Source of the DNA: Planctomycetota bacterium
GTDB taxonomy: Bacteria > Planctomycetota > UBA1135
Assembly: GCA_002705055.1 (NCBI GenBank)
Contig: PAHY01000014.1
Location: 1-41,176, forward strand
Reading direction: 5' to 3'
DNA length: 41,176 nucleotides
Part shown: in pieces, positions 30,295-38,785 of the stretch
Layout of the letters: each line of letters opens with the position of its first letter
Position numbering within the stretch: position 1 is the stretch's first letter
The notes under the pieces: model-generated
The model's input: only the letters and a program-made list of their open reading frames with translations
Told to the model about the DNA's origin: nothing
Databases searched by the model: none
Program-made: the position numbers and the translations under genes

Positions 30295-31299
30295 ATGATC
30301 TCTCTCCCGCTCCTCGCCACCCTCCTCGCTGCTTGCCCGACTGAAACCCCCTCCCACGCGCCGGAGCAGGACCGCGCGGCGATTCGGGCCATGGCGGGGG
30401 ACTATCAGGTCCAGTTTCGCTTCGAGGAAACCGCTGCCTGCGTCGAGGGCTACCAGCTCCGGCCGGTCTACCTCGCCGACGCCACCGAGTCCGTGCGCGT
30501 GATCGAGGATCGGGGCGACTTCATTAGCCTGCAGCACATCCTGGTGCTCGACGGGGGCTTCCATGGCCCGCCGAAGATCATCAAGCACTGGCGCCAGGAC
30601 TGGACCTGGCAGGACACCGAGCTGCTTGAGTTTCGTGGCCGCGAGCGCTTCGTGCACCGCAAGCTGACCCCGGCGCAGGTCGCCGGAACCTGGACCCAAG
30701 CGGTCTACCAGACCAGCGATCAGCCGCGCTATGAGTCGTACGGGCGCTGGTCCCATATCGGCACGACTTCAAGCTGGGTATCCGAAGAGACCTGGCGCCC
30801 GCTGCCGCGCCGCGAAGCGACCAAGCGCGATGATTACCAAGTGGTCCTGTGCCGCAACATCCATACGATCACCGCGCAGGGCTGGATCCACGAGCAGGAG
30901 AACCGCAAACTCGTCCTGGACGATGCGGGGAGGCCGCAGCGGGTGCTGGTGCTGGAGCACGGCATCAACACCTACGTGCACACGGACTCCGAGGCCGCCT
31001 TGGTCGATTTCTCGGAGGCCGATCGCTACTGGGCGGCAACCGCCGAGTACTGGGCTGAAGTGCGGAAGGCCTGGCGGGACGAGATCCAGGCAGCCCCGGC
31101 GATGCAGCTTGCGGCGCGCGTGGATGGGGTCTGGCTGGCGCGCAGCATCTTGAAACACGCCGACGAGCTCTACCGCCCGGAGTCGGGCGAGCTGGACGAG
31201 ACGGTGACGGCCCAGCCGGCGTCGGCCGAGGCCAACTCAACTCCGATTGACCGCGCCCGTGCGGAGATCGCGCGGGCGGTCCAGCCGGTTCGCGACTAA
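30295..31299 (+). CDS. DUF6607-like lipoprotein of unknown function
   Basis: From the ATG at 30295 the product is 334 residues with a lipoprotein signal (LLATLLAAC). A GTG at 30286 is an alternative start that would add an Arg to the leader; AGG abuts the ATG. Recognisable blocks are GDYQVQFRFEETAA, ISLQHILVLDG, IKHWRQDWTWQDTELLEF, WTQAVYQTSDQPRYESYGRW, PLPRREATKRDDYQVVLCRN and GWIHEQENRKL. From memory these match the DUF6607 family, exported proteins found mainly in Bacteroidota and some planctomycetes, with no known function. Many conserved Trp, His and Arg residues suggest a ligand-binding beta-barrel. The TAA stop overlaps the convergent methyltransferase stop (CTAA). Confidence 0.8.
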   Translation: MISLPLLATLLAACPTETPSHAPEQDRAAIRAMAGDYQVQFRFEETAACVEGYQLRPVYLADATESVRVIEDRGDFISLQHILVLDGGFHGPPKIIKHWRQDWTWQDTELLEFRGRERFVHRKLTPAQVAGTWTQAVYQTSDQPRYESYGRWSHIGTTSSWVSEETWRPLPRREATKRDDYQVVLCRNIHTITAQGWIHEQENRKLVLDDAGRPQRVLVLEHGINTYVHTDSEAALVDFSEADRYWAATAEYWAEVRKAWRDEIQAAPAMQLAARVDGVWLARSILKHADELYRPESGELDETVTAQPASAEANSTPIDRARAEIARAVQPVRD

Positions 31300-32459
31300 G
31301 GCAGCCGCGTCGTCACGAACTGGCAGCGCAGCGCGCCATTCCGGAGCTCGCGCGCCTTCCATTCCTGCAGGCCGAGGGCGTGCGCGAGGCGCTTGTCGCC
31401 TAGTAGCAGCGCAAGCGAGTAGCCCGAGCATCGCTCGCGCAGCATGCGGCCGAAGGCGCGGTGGAGCTCCTCGACCTCCTCGGTATCGCCGACCCGCACG
31501 CCGTAGGGGAGGTTGCTGAGAACCAGCGCCCCCCAGCCCTCGCGCCACGGAAACTCAAGCGCGTCCCCGGCCTCGGCATGCAGGCAGCGTTCGAGCTGGT
31601 CCGCGGTCGGCGCGCCCGCGACTTCGAGCTGGGCGAGCGCCTCAAAGTTGCGACGCAGGCCACGCAGGTGACCCGCTTCCAGATCGCGCGCGTGCAGGCG
31701 CAGCTTGCTCGGCCAGCGCATGCGCGCGGCGATCGACTCGTGCAGCTTGCGATAGGGGGCAGGCCTGTGGTTGGGCCAGCGCTCGAAGCCGAAGCTGCGG
31801 AACAGGCCGGGCGCGATGTCGGCAGCGAGCAGCGCGGCCTCGACCAGCAGCGTGCCGGAGCCGGCGAAGGGATCGACTACCGGGGCGCGGCGGTTCCAGT
31901 CGGCTTCCAGCACCATCGCCGCGGCCAGGCATTCGCCGAGCGGTGCGACCCCCTGATAGTCGCGCCAGCCGCGCTTGTGCAGCGAGTCGCCCGAGGTGTC
32001 CACGGAGATCGTGGCGCGATCCTTGGAGAGGTGGACGTGCACGCGCAGGTCGGCGTCTTCCTTGGCGACGCTGGGTCGACGCCGCGTCGCCTTGCGAAAC
32101 CAGTCGGCGATCGCGTCCTTGGTGCGCTGCGCGACAAACTGCGAATGCGTCAGCGTCGAATCGCGAACCTGTGCGTCGACGAAGAAGCTGCCATCCGGCT
32201 CGACGTAGGGCGACCAGTCGATCGCTCGGGCCTGCTTGTAGAGCTCGTCATCATTGTCACAGGGAAAGCGCGCCAGCCGCTGCAGCACCCGCACCGCGGT
32301 GCGCAGCTCGAGGTTGGCGCGCCAGGCATCCTCGACCGTTCCCGTGAAGCGGACGCCGCCGACCTGCTGCTCGGCGCGCGGCAGCTTCAGCGCCTTGACC
32401 TCGCCGAACAGAATCGGCTCCAGCCCCGGCGCGCACGGAATGAAGTACTCGTGTCGCAA
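31296..32459 (-). CDS. THUMP-domain 23S rRNA guanine-N2 methyltransferase, RlmL-like
   Basis: The product is 387 residues, about the size of the N-terminal methyltransferase half of E. coli RlmL or of B. subtilis YpsC. The N-terminal ferredoxin-like and THUMP part (about 1-155) begins EYFIPCAPGLEPILFGEV and includes VDTSGDSLHKRGWRDYQG, a strong family signature. The methyltransferase domain has PVVDPFAGSGTLLVEAALL (SAM-binding) and LSNLPYGVRVG, the NPPYG-type catalytic motif with Leu for the first Pro. It should transfer a methyl group from SAM to guanine N2 in 23S rRNA. The start is a TTG; an in-frame stop lies 24 bases upstream with no better codon between. It follows the propeller lipoprotein gene by 21 bases, probably in one operon. 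Confidence 0.9.
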   Translation of the reverse strand: MRHEYFIPCAPGLEPILFGEVKALKLPRAEQQVGGVRFTGTVEDAWRANLELRTAVRVLQRLARFPCDNDDELYKQARAIDWSPYVEPDGSFFVDAQVRDSTLTHSQFVAQRTKDAIADWFRKATRRRPSVAKEDADLRVHVHLSKDRATISVDTSGDSLHKRGWRDYQGVAPLGECLAAAMVLEADWNRRAPVVDPFAGSGTLLVEAALLAADIAPGLFRSFGFERWPNHRPAPYRKLHESIAARMRWPSKLRLHARDLEAGHLRGLRRNFEALAQLEVAGAPTADQLERCLHAEAGDALEFPWREGWGALVLSNLPYGVRVGDTEEVEELHRAFGRMLRERCSGYSLALLLGDKRLAHALGLQEWKARELRNGALRCQFVTTRLP

Positions 32460-32480
32460 GGGGGAGAGGATAGCGGCCGG

Positions 32481-33569
32481 CTAGTCCGCCTGCGGCGCTT
32501 CTCGCACGATGCGATAGATCCGGGCGCCCTCACTGCTTGCGAGCGCGAGGTGTTCGAGGTCCGGAGAAACGACCCAGGGAAATCCCACCACGATCTCGAG
32601 TGAGCGGCGCGCTGAGAGTGTCGCGGCATCCCAAAGCTCAAGCTGGGCCAGAGGGGTCATGGGGTGCACGGCGAGAAGGGTCGCGTCGTCAAGGAAGATC
32701 AACTCGGGGGCAACCGCGGGCCGCGGCTCCGAGCGGAGGATCTCGAGAGTTCTCAAGTCGAGCTCGATGATGCGTGGCGAATAGCTGGCTCGATCGGCGT
32801 AGTACGGCGAGATCGACGCGATCAATCTCTCCCCGTTCGGGCTGAGCAGAAGGGAACGAGGCCGCCCTTCCAGCTGCTGCCAGCTTCGCTGCTGAACCAG
32901 ATTTCCTTCCAGATCGAATACGACGATCCCACCCGATTCGCCATGAGCGCCACCGATCCACGCGCACATCAGACGGTTTGGGTTCTCAAGCCAGATCACG
33001 TCCTGGACCGGGCGGACAAAGAGCTCCTCCAGCACATTCCAGGAGTGGGGCGGCTGAGTCGCGAGCAGCAGGCCACCTTCTGGCCGGAACACCTCGTCGT
33101 TCTCGACGACCCGGAGGCCCGACAGACCGTCGTGGATCAGCAGCTGCTGGCCATCGGAAGACAGATGCAGGGCTCCGCAACGCACGTGCTGATAGCGTCC
33201 CAGCTTGCTCCGTTCTTCGCCGTTCTTGTCAACGACGGAGATCCCATCATCTCCGGCAAGCAGGAAAGGCCCCAGCGCGGGATGCCCGGTCGCGATGGTC
33301 CCCGAGCTCTTCCAGAGCTGGGCGTCGACGGATCCGCCGGCCTGCTGGAGTTGTTCCAGGGAAGCGCTCCCTACGTCCCGATAGGTGCTGAGCGCAATGG
33401 ATGATCCATCCGACGACCAGGAGAGACCAGTAGGAGCTTCCTCCGCTCGGACCGTGCCCAGATACTCCAGGTCGATGGCTCTGCCTAAGGCGAGCGCCGG
33501 TTTGTTTCCTTCGGGCGCGTGGCAGGAGATCATGCCCACGAGCAGGGCGCAGCAGACGAGCCGGGTCAT
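32481..33569 (-). CDS. Beta-propeller-type lipoprotein (paralogue A)
   Basis: The product is 362 residues. The lipoprotein signal is MTRLVCCALLVGMISC (Cys16). WD/TolB-like blades follow, each with a strand ending in a DG turn: LSWSSDGSSIALST, LHLSSDGQQLLIHD, LLLSPNGERLIASI and VSPDLEHLALASSEG. WIGGAHGESGGIVVFDLEGN and IIELDLRTLEILRS match the upstream gene, so the two are tandem paralogues. Its base composition is lower in GC: two 60-base samples (33001-33060 and 33181-33240) give about 65 % and 60 %, against about 73 % in the paralogue at 34201-34260. Function is unknown; propellers bind ligands or partner proteins. The start overlaps the upstream stop by four bases. Confidence 0.82.
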   Translation of the reverse strand: MTRLVCCALLVGMISCHAPEGNKPALALGRAIDLEYLGTVRAEEAPTGLSWSSDGSSIALSTYRDVGSASLEQLQQAGGSVDAQLWKSSGTIATGHPALGPFLLAGDDGISVVDKNGEERSKLGRYQHVRCGALHLSSDGQQLLIHDGLSGLRVVENDEVFRPEGGLLLATQPPHSWNVLEELFVRPVQDVIWLENPNRLMCAWIGGAHGESGGIVVFDLEGNLVQQRSWQQLEGRPRSLLLSPNGERLIASISPYYADRASYSPRIIELDLRTLEILRSEPRPAVAPELIFLDDATLLAVHPMTPLAQLELWDAATLSARRSLEIVVGFPWVVSPDLEHLALASSEGARIYRIVREAPQAD

Positions 33570-34597
33570 TTCCGGGTGAGGTGATACAGCAAGATCTGAC
33601 CGTCCACGCTCACCGCCAGCTTGCGGCGGTCGGGAGATAGGGCGAGGCTCGCGGCGGAGGGGGCGTCGAGTTCGGCGAGCAATTCGAGCGTCTCGGCGTC
33701 CCAGATTTCCAGGCGCGCGCCTTCATGCCGCGGCGCGGCGAGCAGGGTTTCCTCGTCGAGGAAGAAGAGCGCGTGCGCGGTGGCCGGGTCGCGCAGGACG
33801 CGGCGGGTGGCGAGGGTCTCGGGGTCGAGCTCGTGGATGGCGAGGCCCAGCGAACCGGCGCCGACCAGCGCGGGCATGAACGCGATCAGCAGCCGCGAGC
33901 CATCGGGGCTGAGCGCCATCGCCTGGGGCGTCGCGCCCTCGCGCCACACGGCACGCCGCGTCAGGCTCGTGCCCTGCGCATCAAACAGCTCGATCGCGCC
34001 GGTCTCGCCGTGGACCCCGCCGATCGAAATCGTGGTCAGGCGCGAGCCATCGGCGGACCAGGCGCCGCGCACCCAGTTTTCGCTGCGCAGCGAGCTCAAC
34101 TCGCGGGCGGGGAGATCGGCATCGACTTCGAGCAGCGCGCTGCCGCGCAGGCGGAGCGGATAGATCCCTCCCGCGGCAAAGACCCGGCTGCCGTCCGGCG
34201 AGGGCAGCACGATGCCTTGGCTGCCGCCGGGCGGCATGCCCTCGATCCGCCGCACCAGCTCGAGATCGCGGCCGCGCAGCACAGCCAGGCCGTCGGCGTC
34301 GCGGACCAGGAAGGTGTCGCCGCCGAAGCCGGGGCCCAGATCCATGGCGCGGTCCAGCGTGCGCAGGCCCGATTCACCTTGCTGCCAGAAGCCGGTCCAG
34401 GACTGCGTTTGCACGCCCAAGGTCGTGCCCTGGACCGACCAGCAGAGCCGCGCCCCTTGCGCGGCCCCGGACTCGATCGATCCCGCTGCGACGAGACGCC
34501 AGGGCGTCGCCGCCGCATCATCCTGCGCCGCAGGCTGAGGCGCGGCGCAAGCCGAGGCGAGGAGCGCGAGGCCGAGGAGGGGACGCCAACTGGGCAT
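33566..34597 (-). CDS. Beta-propeller-type lipoprotein (paralogue B)
   Basis: The product is 343 residues with a clear lipoprotein signal (LGLALLASAC, Cys17). Blades include VLPSPDGSRVFAAG, GAWSADGSRLTTISIGG, MALSPDGSRLLIAF and LALSPDRRKLAVSVDG. IGGVHGETGAIELFDAQG and ARLEIWDAETLELLAEL correspond to the downstream paralogue's IGGAHGESGGIVVFDLEG and AQLELWDAATLSARRSL. It is first in a probable three-gene operon (paralogue B, paralogue A, RlmL-like). A 33-base gap separates it from a large divergent secreted propeller gene, and the gap starts and ends with a near-inverted repeat (GGCATCCCG and CGGGTGCC). Function unknown; a binding role at the membrane surface is inferred. Confidence 0.83.
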   Translation of the reverse strand: MPSWRPLLGLALLASACAAPQPAAQDDAAATPWRLVAAGSIESGAAQGARLCWSVQGTTLGVQTQSWTGFWQQGESGLRTLDRAMDLGPGFGGDTFLVRDADGLAVLRGRDLELVRRIEGMPPGGSQGIVLPSPDGSRVFAAGGIYPLRLRGSALLEVDADLPARELSSLRSENWVRGAWSADGSRLTTISIGGVHGETGAIELFDAQGTSLTRRAVWREGATPQAMALSPDGSRLLIAFMPALVGAGSLGLAIHELDPETLATRRVLRDPATAHALFFLDEETLLAAPRHEGARLEIWDAETLELLAELDAPSAASLALSPDRRKLAVSVDGQILLYHLTRK

Positions 34598-34630
34598 CCC
34601 GTTATTCTCGCTGGTCCCGCATCGGGTGCC

Positions 34631-37126
34631 ATGCTGATTGCTCTCGCTTCTCTCTGCTTTCCGCTCGCGTCAGCGCCGTGGGCCGCGCTTTCTGTTCCGA
34701 TTCAGGAACCGGAACCAAGCGCGCGGCCGGAGATCAGCGGGATCTACCCGCACCTGGCGATGTTCAACCAGGAGAACGAATGCGGGACCGGCGCGGTCGT
34801 GCCTTGGGCGGGGAGCCTGTGGGTGATCACCTACGCGCCGCACAAGCCGCGCGGATCCAGCGACAAGCTGTACCAGCTCACGCCGGCGCTGGAGCAGATC
34901 GTCCGAGAAGAGAGCGTCGGCGGGACGCCGGCGAATCGCATGATTCACCCGGAGTCGCAGCAGCTCTTCATCGGGCCCTACGTGATCGACGCCGCAGGCA
35001 AGGTGCGAGTGATTCCGTACAGCGAAATGCTGGGGCGGCCCACCGGCACGGCGCGCCATCTGACCGACCCAGCCGGCAAGGTCTACACGGCGACGATGGA
35101 GGAAGGTCTGTACGAGATCGACGTCGAGACGCTCGAAGTCACCGAGCTGTTCGCCGACACCCAAAGCGAAGGCGGCGGCCTGCTCGCGAACCTGCCGGGC
35201 TATCACGGCAAGGGGCTCTATTCTGGGCAGGGTCGGCTGATCTACTCGAACAACGGCGAGTACGGAAACGCGGCGATGACCGATCCGACGACGCCCAGCG
35301 GCGTGCTGGCGCAGTGGAAGGGCATCGACCCGGAAACCGGCCAGCTGAAGCCCTGGGAGCTGGTGCGGCGCAATCAGTTCACCGAGGTGACCGGGCCAGG
35401 CGGCATCCTCGGCTCCGATCCCGCGGCCCCGGTCTGGGCGCTGGGCTGGGACAACAAGTCGGTGCTGCTTCAGGTGCTCGATCAGGGGGAATGGCGCAGC
35501 TACCGGCTGCCGAAGGGCAGTCATGCCTATGACGGCGCGCACGGCTGGAACACCGAATGGCCGCGCATCCGCGAGATCGGCACCGGCGCGGCGCTGCTGG
35601 CGACGATGCACGGCACCTTCTGGTCCTTCCCGCGCGGCTTCGCGCACGGGCAGACCGCCGGCATCCGGCCGCACGCCAACTACCTGAAGATCGTCGGCGA
35701 CTTCGCTCGCTGGGGCGAGTGGATCGTGTTCGGCTGCGACGACGCGGCGAAGAGCGAGTTTCTCAACAAGCGGCGCGCCAAGGGTGAGATCGCGGGGCCG
35801 GGAGAGTCGCAGTCGAATCTGTGGTTCGTGAAGCCGGATCAGCTGGGCAGCCTGGGGCCGGCGCTGGGCCGGGGCGCGGTCTGGCTGCGCGAGGCGGTGC
35901 CGGCGGGCGCGGCCTCGGACCCCTTCCTGGCGGCGGGCTATGCGCACCGGGGGCTGCATCTGCGTGCGCGCGCCGCCGAGCCGGTGCAAGTTGTGCTCGA
36001 GTACGACGCCGAGGGAGCGGGGAGCTGGGAGCAGGCTCAGAGCTGGGAGGTGCAACCCGATCAGGCGCTGTGGATCGATCTCGCGCCGTGGCAAGCCGAG
36101 TGGTTCCGGCTGCGCGCGCTCGATGCCGCCGACGAGCTGACCGCGGTCTTCGCGTACCGCGCCGAAGACGCGCGCTCGACCGAGCGCGACCCGATCTTCG
36201 CCGGCCTGGCTGCGGCGGGCGAGTGGCAACGGCAAGACGGGGCAGCTGCAGGCGGCGTCTTGCATGCGCGCGGCGGCGGCTTCCGCACCCTGCGCATGAT
36301 CGCCGGTGCGGCCACCGAAGGCATCGATCCCGCGGTCTACGATCTGGATGCCGCGCTCAAGATGACGCGCAAAGAGGACCCGGATGGCCTGCGCTGGACC
36401 TCGCGCGCGGTGGCGATCCCCAGCGACACGGGGGTGGGGGTCGACCAAGCCTCTGCTTACTACATCGATGATGCCGGCAAGCGCTGGCGCTTCCCGGTCG
36501 GCTCGCGCAAGCTCGAGCAGCACCACAGCTGGGCGCGGGTCGCGCGCGAGGTCTGCACCGAGCGGGATCTGTTTCACGCCGCCGGCACCTTCTTCGAGCT
36601 GCCCGCCGAGAACGCCGGCGGCTTCGCCAAGGTGCGGCCGATCGCTACGCACGACCGCGCGATCGTCGACTACGCCTCGTACCGCGGGCTGCTGGTGATG
36701 GCCGGGGTCTCCGGCGACGCGCTGGCCCGCCAGGATCCCGGCAGCCGCGCCGACCATCTGGTGCGCTCCGACGACGGCCAGACCGGCCTGTGGGTGGGCG
36801 CCGTCGACGACCTGTGGAAACTGGGCAAGCCCCGCGGCCTCGGCGGACCCTGGATGGCAACTGCGGTCCGCGCCGCCGCGTGGAGTGATCCCTATCTGAT
36901 GACGGGCTATGACGAGAAGGCCTGGATGCTGGTCGTCGATCAGGACACCGTGATCGAACTCGAGGTCGACGTGACCGGCGCCGGCGACTGGCTGCCCTAT
37001 GCCCGCCTGCAGGCCCAGGGCGGAGAGCCGCTGCAGGGCAGCTTCCCGCCGGCCTTCTCGGCCGCCTGGCTGCGCGCCCGCGCGCAGGACGACTGCACGG
37101 CCACCCTGCGGTTGCGTTACGACTAG
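34631..37126 (+). CDS. Large secreted propeller-type protein with an internal repeated beta module
   Basis: I start at the ATG at 34631 because a signal peptide (MLIALASLCFPLASAPWAAL) begins there; the frame is open further upstream, but that part is antisense to the lipoprotein gene. The product is 831 residues. The N-terminal half (about 35-420) reads as a propeller: GSLWVITYAPHKP, KVYTATMEEGLYEIDVETLE, GRLIYSNNGEYGN and VWALGWDNKSVLLQVL. Residues about 429-510 (DPFLAAGYAHRGLHLRARA onward, GAGSWEQAQSW, WFRLRALDAADELTAVFAYR) and about 751-831 (DPYLMTGYDEKAWMLVV onward, GAGDWLPYARL, WLRARAQDDCTATLRLRYD) are copies of one beta module, and a second propeller-like region lies between. I do not recognise a named family. 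The stop shares CTAG with the convergent gene. Confidence 0.85.
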   Translation: MLIALASLCFPLASAPWAALSVPIQEPEPSARPEISGIYPHLAMFNQENECGTGAVVPWAGSLWVITYAPHKPRGSSDKLYQLTPALEQIVREESVGGTPANRMIHPESQQLFIGPYVIDAAGKVRVIPYSEMLGRPTGTARHLTDPAGKVYTATMEEGLYEIDVETLEVTELFADTQSEGGGLLANLPGYHGKGLYSGQGRLIYSNNGEYGNAAMTDPTTPSGVLAQWKGIDPETGQLKPWELVRRNQFTEVTGPGGILGSDPAAPVWALGWDNKSVLLQVLDQGEWRSYRLPKGSHAYDGAHGWNTEWPRIREIGTGAALLATMHGTFWSFPRGFAHGQTAGIRPHANYLKIVGDFARWGEWIVFGCDDAAKSEFLNKRRAKGEIAGPGESQSNLWFVKPDQLGSLGPALGRGAVWLREAVPAGAASDPFLAAGYAHRGLHLRARAAEPVQVVLEYDAEGAGSWEQAQSWEVQPDQALWIDLAPWQAEWFRLRALDAADELTAVFAYRAEDARSTERDPIFAGLAAAGEWQRQDGAAAGGVLHARGGGFRTLRMIAGAATEGIDPAVYDLDAALKMTRKEDPDGLRWTSRAVAIPSDTGVGVDQASAYYIDDAGKRWRFPVGSRKLEQHHSWARVAREVCTERDLFHAAGTFFELPAENAGGFAKVRPIATHDRAIVDYASYRGLLVMAGVSGDALARQDPGSRADHLVRSDDGQTGLWVGAVDDLWKLGKPRGLGGPWMATAVRAAAWSDPYLMTGYDEKAWMLVVDQDTVIELEVDVTGAGDWLPYARLQAQGGEPLQGSFPPAFSAAWLRARAQDDCTATLRLRYD

Positions 37127-38679
37127 CCGATCACGGCGTGGACCAGCTGCGAGCTGATGCTCTGCCCACCCGCCGGCCCGCGCCGGACCACCGCCTGCAG
37201 ATCCAGGCTGCGACCGGCCGCGCCCGCCGGAATGCGGATGTTTAGCCGCGCTTCGCCATTGGCAGCCGCGCGGACGATCCCCAGCAGCTGCACGGGGGCG
37301 AGCAGGTCTAGGCAGAGGCCGCCGAGCCGCGGCGGGCAGGGGCCAGCGCCGGTTCCGGCGAAGCTGACCAGAAAGCCCACGGCCTCGCCGGGGAGGGCGT
37401 TCAGCACGTGGAGCTCGGCCTGAGCACCGGCGACCACATCGCGCGCGCCCAGCTGCAGCTTGCCGGTGTCGGAGATGCGCGTCACCGAACTGGTCAGCGC
37501 CAGTACGCGCTCGTAGGCATCCAGGCGCAGACCGCCGGCCAGGATGGTGCCGCCTCCGGTGCCCTGGTAGTGGTGCTCCCAAAGGCGGTTGCCGTCGCGA
37601 TCCCACTTCACGACCAGCCCGTGCATCCAGGATGAGGTGGTGTTGTCGCAGATCTTGCCGCCGGCGTAGACCGCGTCATCGGCGCCGACGGCGATCGCCT
37701 CGGCCCACTCGTCGTTGGTCTCAAAGCCGTTGACGTAGTCCTCCCAGACCAGCTGCCCCTGGCGGTCAATGCAGACCGTCGACCAGTCGGTGTAGCCGCC
37801 GAGCCCGTCGGCCTGACCGCAGACGATGGCGCGGTCCTGGCTGTCGACCACCAGCCGCCGGTAGTTGCTCCAGATCGGAAAACCCGGGCGGTTGTGCTCG
37901 AAGACCCACTCGAGCTGCCCCGTCGGCCCGAAGCACAGCACTCCGCCGTGGCTGACCGTCATGCCGCAGACGTAGATCGCGCCATCCGAAGTCATGCCCA
38001 TCCCGTTCGCCGGGATGTTGCAGGGGTAGTAGGTGTTGTGCCAGAGCTCATTGCCCTGCGCGTCGTAGCTGACCGCGAGCACGGTGCTGCCGCCCGCGCC
38101 CCCGCCGATCCCCACGCGCCCGTCCGGGTGCACCTGCATGCCGGTGGGGCGCTCGGTGCCGCCAACGTCGAGGCGCTTTGCCCAGCGCAGCTGCCCCTGC
38201 GGGTCGAGCGAGATCGTGAGCAGGTCGCGGTTGAAGGTCGCGCCGTTGTAGGAGTGGCCGGAAACGTAGACGTTGTCCTGGGCGTCGATGCCGATCTTGA
38301 AGGCCTCATCCGCGAGGCCCTCGCGGTAAAGGTGCACCCACTGCTTATTGCCGGCGGCGTCCCACTTGACCGTCAGGTACTCGCCGGTGTCTTCGGAGTA
38401 GCCCGTCACGATGACGTTGTCCTCCGAGTCGACCACGCACTGGTGGGCGCGTTCGTGGTTGTTGCTGGCGCCCACGTCGTGGCGGCGCGTCCAGAGCACC
38501 GAACCATCCGGGGCGAGCCGGCTGACGTTGTAGCCGAGGTCGATCGAGTAGACGAAGCCCTGGGAGTCGCCGACGACCCAATTCTGCGGCGGTCCGACAT
38601 CCGTTCGCCAGTCATCGGCCGTCTGCGCGGCGAGAGGTGCGGCAAGGACGGGGGCGAGAGCGGTCAGGGGAAGGCGCAT
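37123..38679 (-). CDS. Secreted beta-propeller protein with planctomycete-style C-terminal module
   Basis: The product is 518 residues. The signal peptide is MRLPLTALAPVLAAPLAAQ. Repeated blades of about 45-60 residues follow, of the type VVDSEDNVIVTGYSEDTGEY, IDAQDNVYVSGHSYN and VGADDAVYAGGKICDN, each paired with a strand such as VKWDAAGNKQWVHLY or IDRQGQLVWEDYV. This resembles SBBP/PQQ-type repeats that form a beta-propeller. Residues about 410-518 are a separate beta module with GGLCLDLLAPVQLLG, ANGEARLNIRIPAGAAG and LQAVVRRG. From memory this tail recurs at the end of secreted proteins in some Planctomycetota, and it is my main taxonomic clue. Function unknown. Its stop overlaps that of the neighbouring propeller gene by four bases (CTAG). 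Confidence 0.85.
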   Translation of the reverse strand: MRLPLTALAPVLAAPLAAQTADDWRTDVGPPQNWVVGDSQGFVYSIDLGYNVSRLAPDGSVLWTRRHDVGASNNHERAHQCVVDSEDNVIVTGYSEDTGEYLTVKWDAAGNKQWVHLYREGLADEAFKIGIDAQDNVYVSGHSYNGATFNRDLLTISLDPQGQLRWAKRLDVGGTERPTGMQVHPDGRVGIGGGAGGSTVLAVSYDAQGNELWHNTYYPCNIPANGMGMTSDGAIYVCGMTVSHGGVLCFGPTGQLEWVFEHNRPGFPIWSNYRRLVVDSQDRAIVCGQADGLGGYTDWSTVCIDRQGQLVWEDYVNGFETNDEWAEAIAVGADDAVYAGGKICDNTTSSWMHGLVVKWDRDGNRLWEHHYQGTGGGTILAGGLRLDAYERVLALTSSVTRISDTGKLQLGARDVVAGAQAELHVLNALPGEAVGFLVSFAGTGAGPCPPRLGGLCLDLLAPVQLLGIVRAAANGEARLNIRIPAGAAGRSLDLQAVVRRGPAGGQSISSQLVHAVIG

Positions 38680-38785
38680 GGCATCGGTGGGGCGGGGCGG
38701 TGGCGCTCTCTGTGGCGTATCGGGGCGGGGGGATCCCTCATGAAGCAGGGATTACTTTGTTCGCTTCCTCCCTAGACTAGGTTTC

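Noticed and set aside
33725..34630. Upstream extension of the secreted propeller gene at 34631
   Set aside because: The added 302 codons are antisense to the propeller lipoprotein gene and would bury the signal peptide.
34670..37606. Minus-strand open frame of nearly 1000 codons
   Set aside because: It spans two convergent genes and their shared stop; no motifs or signal peptide. The plus gene has a signal peptide and internal repeats.
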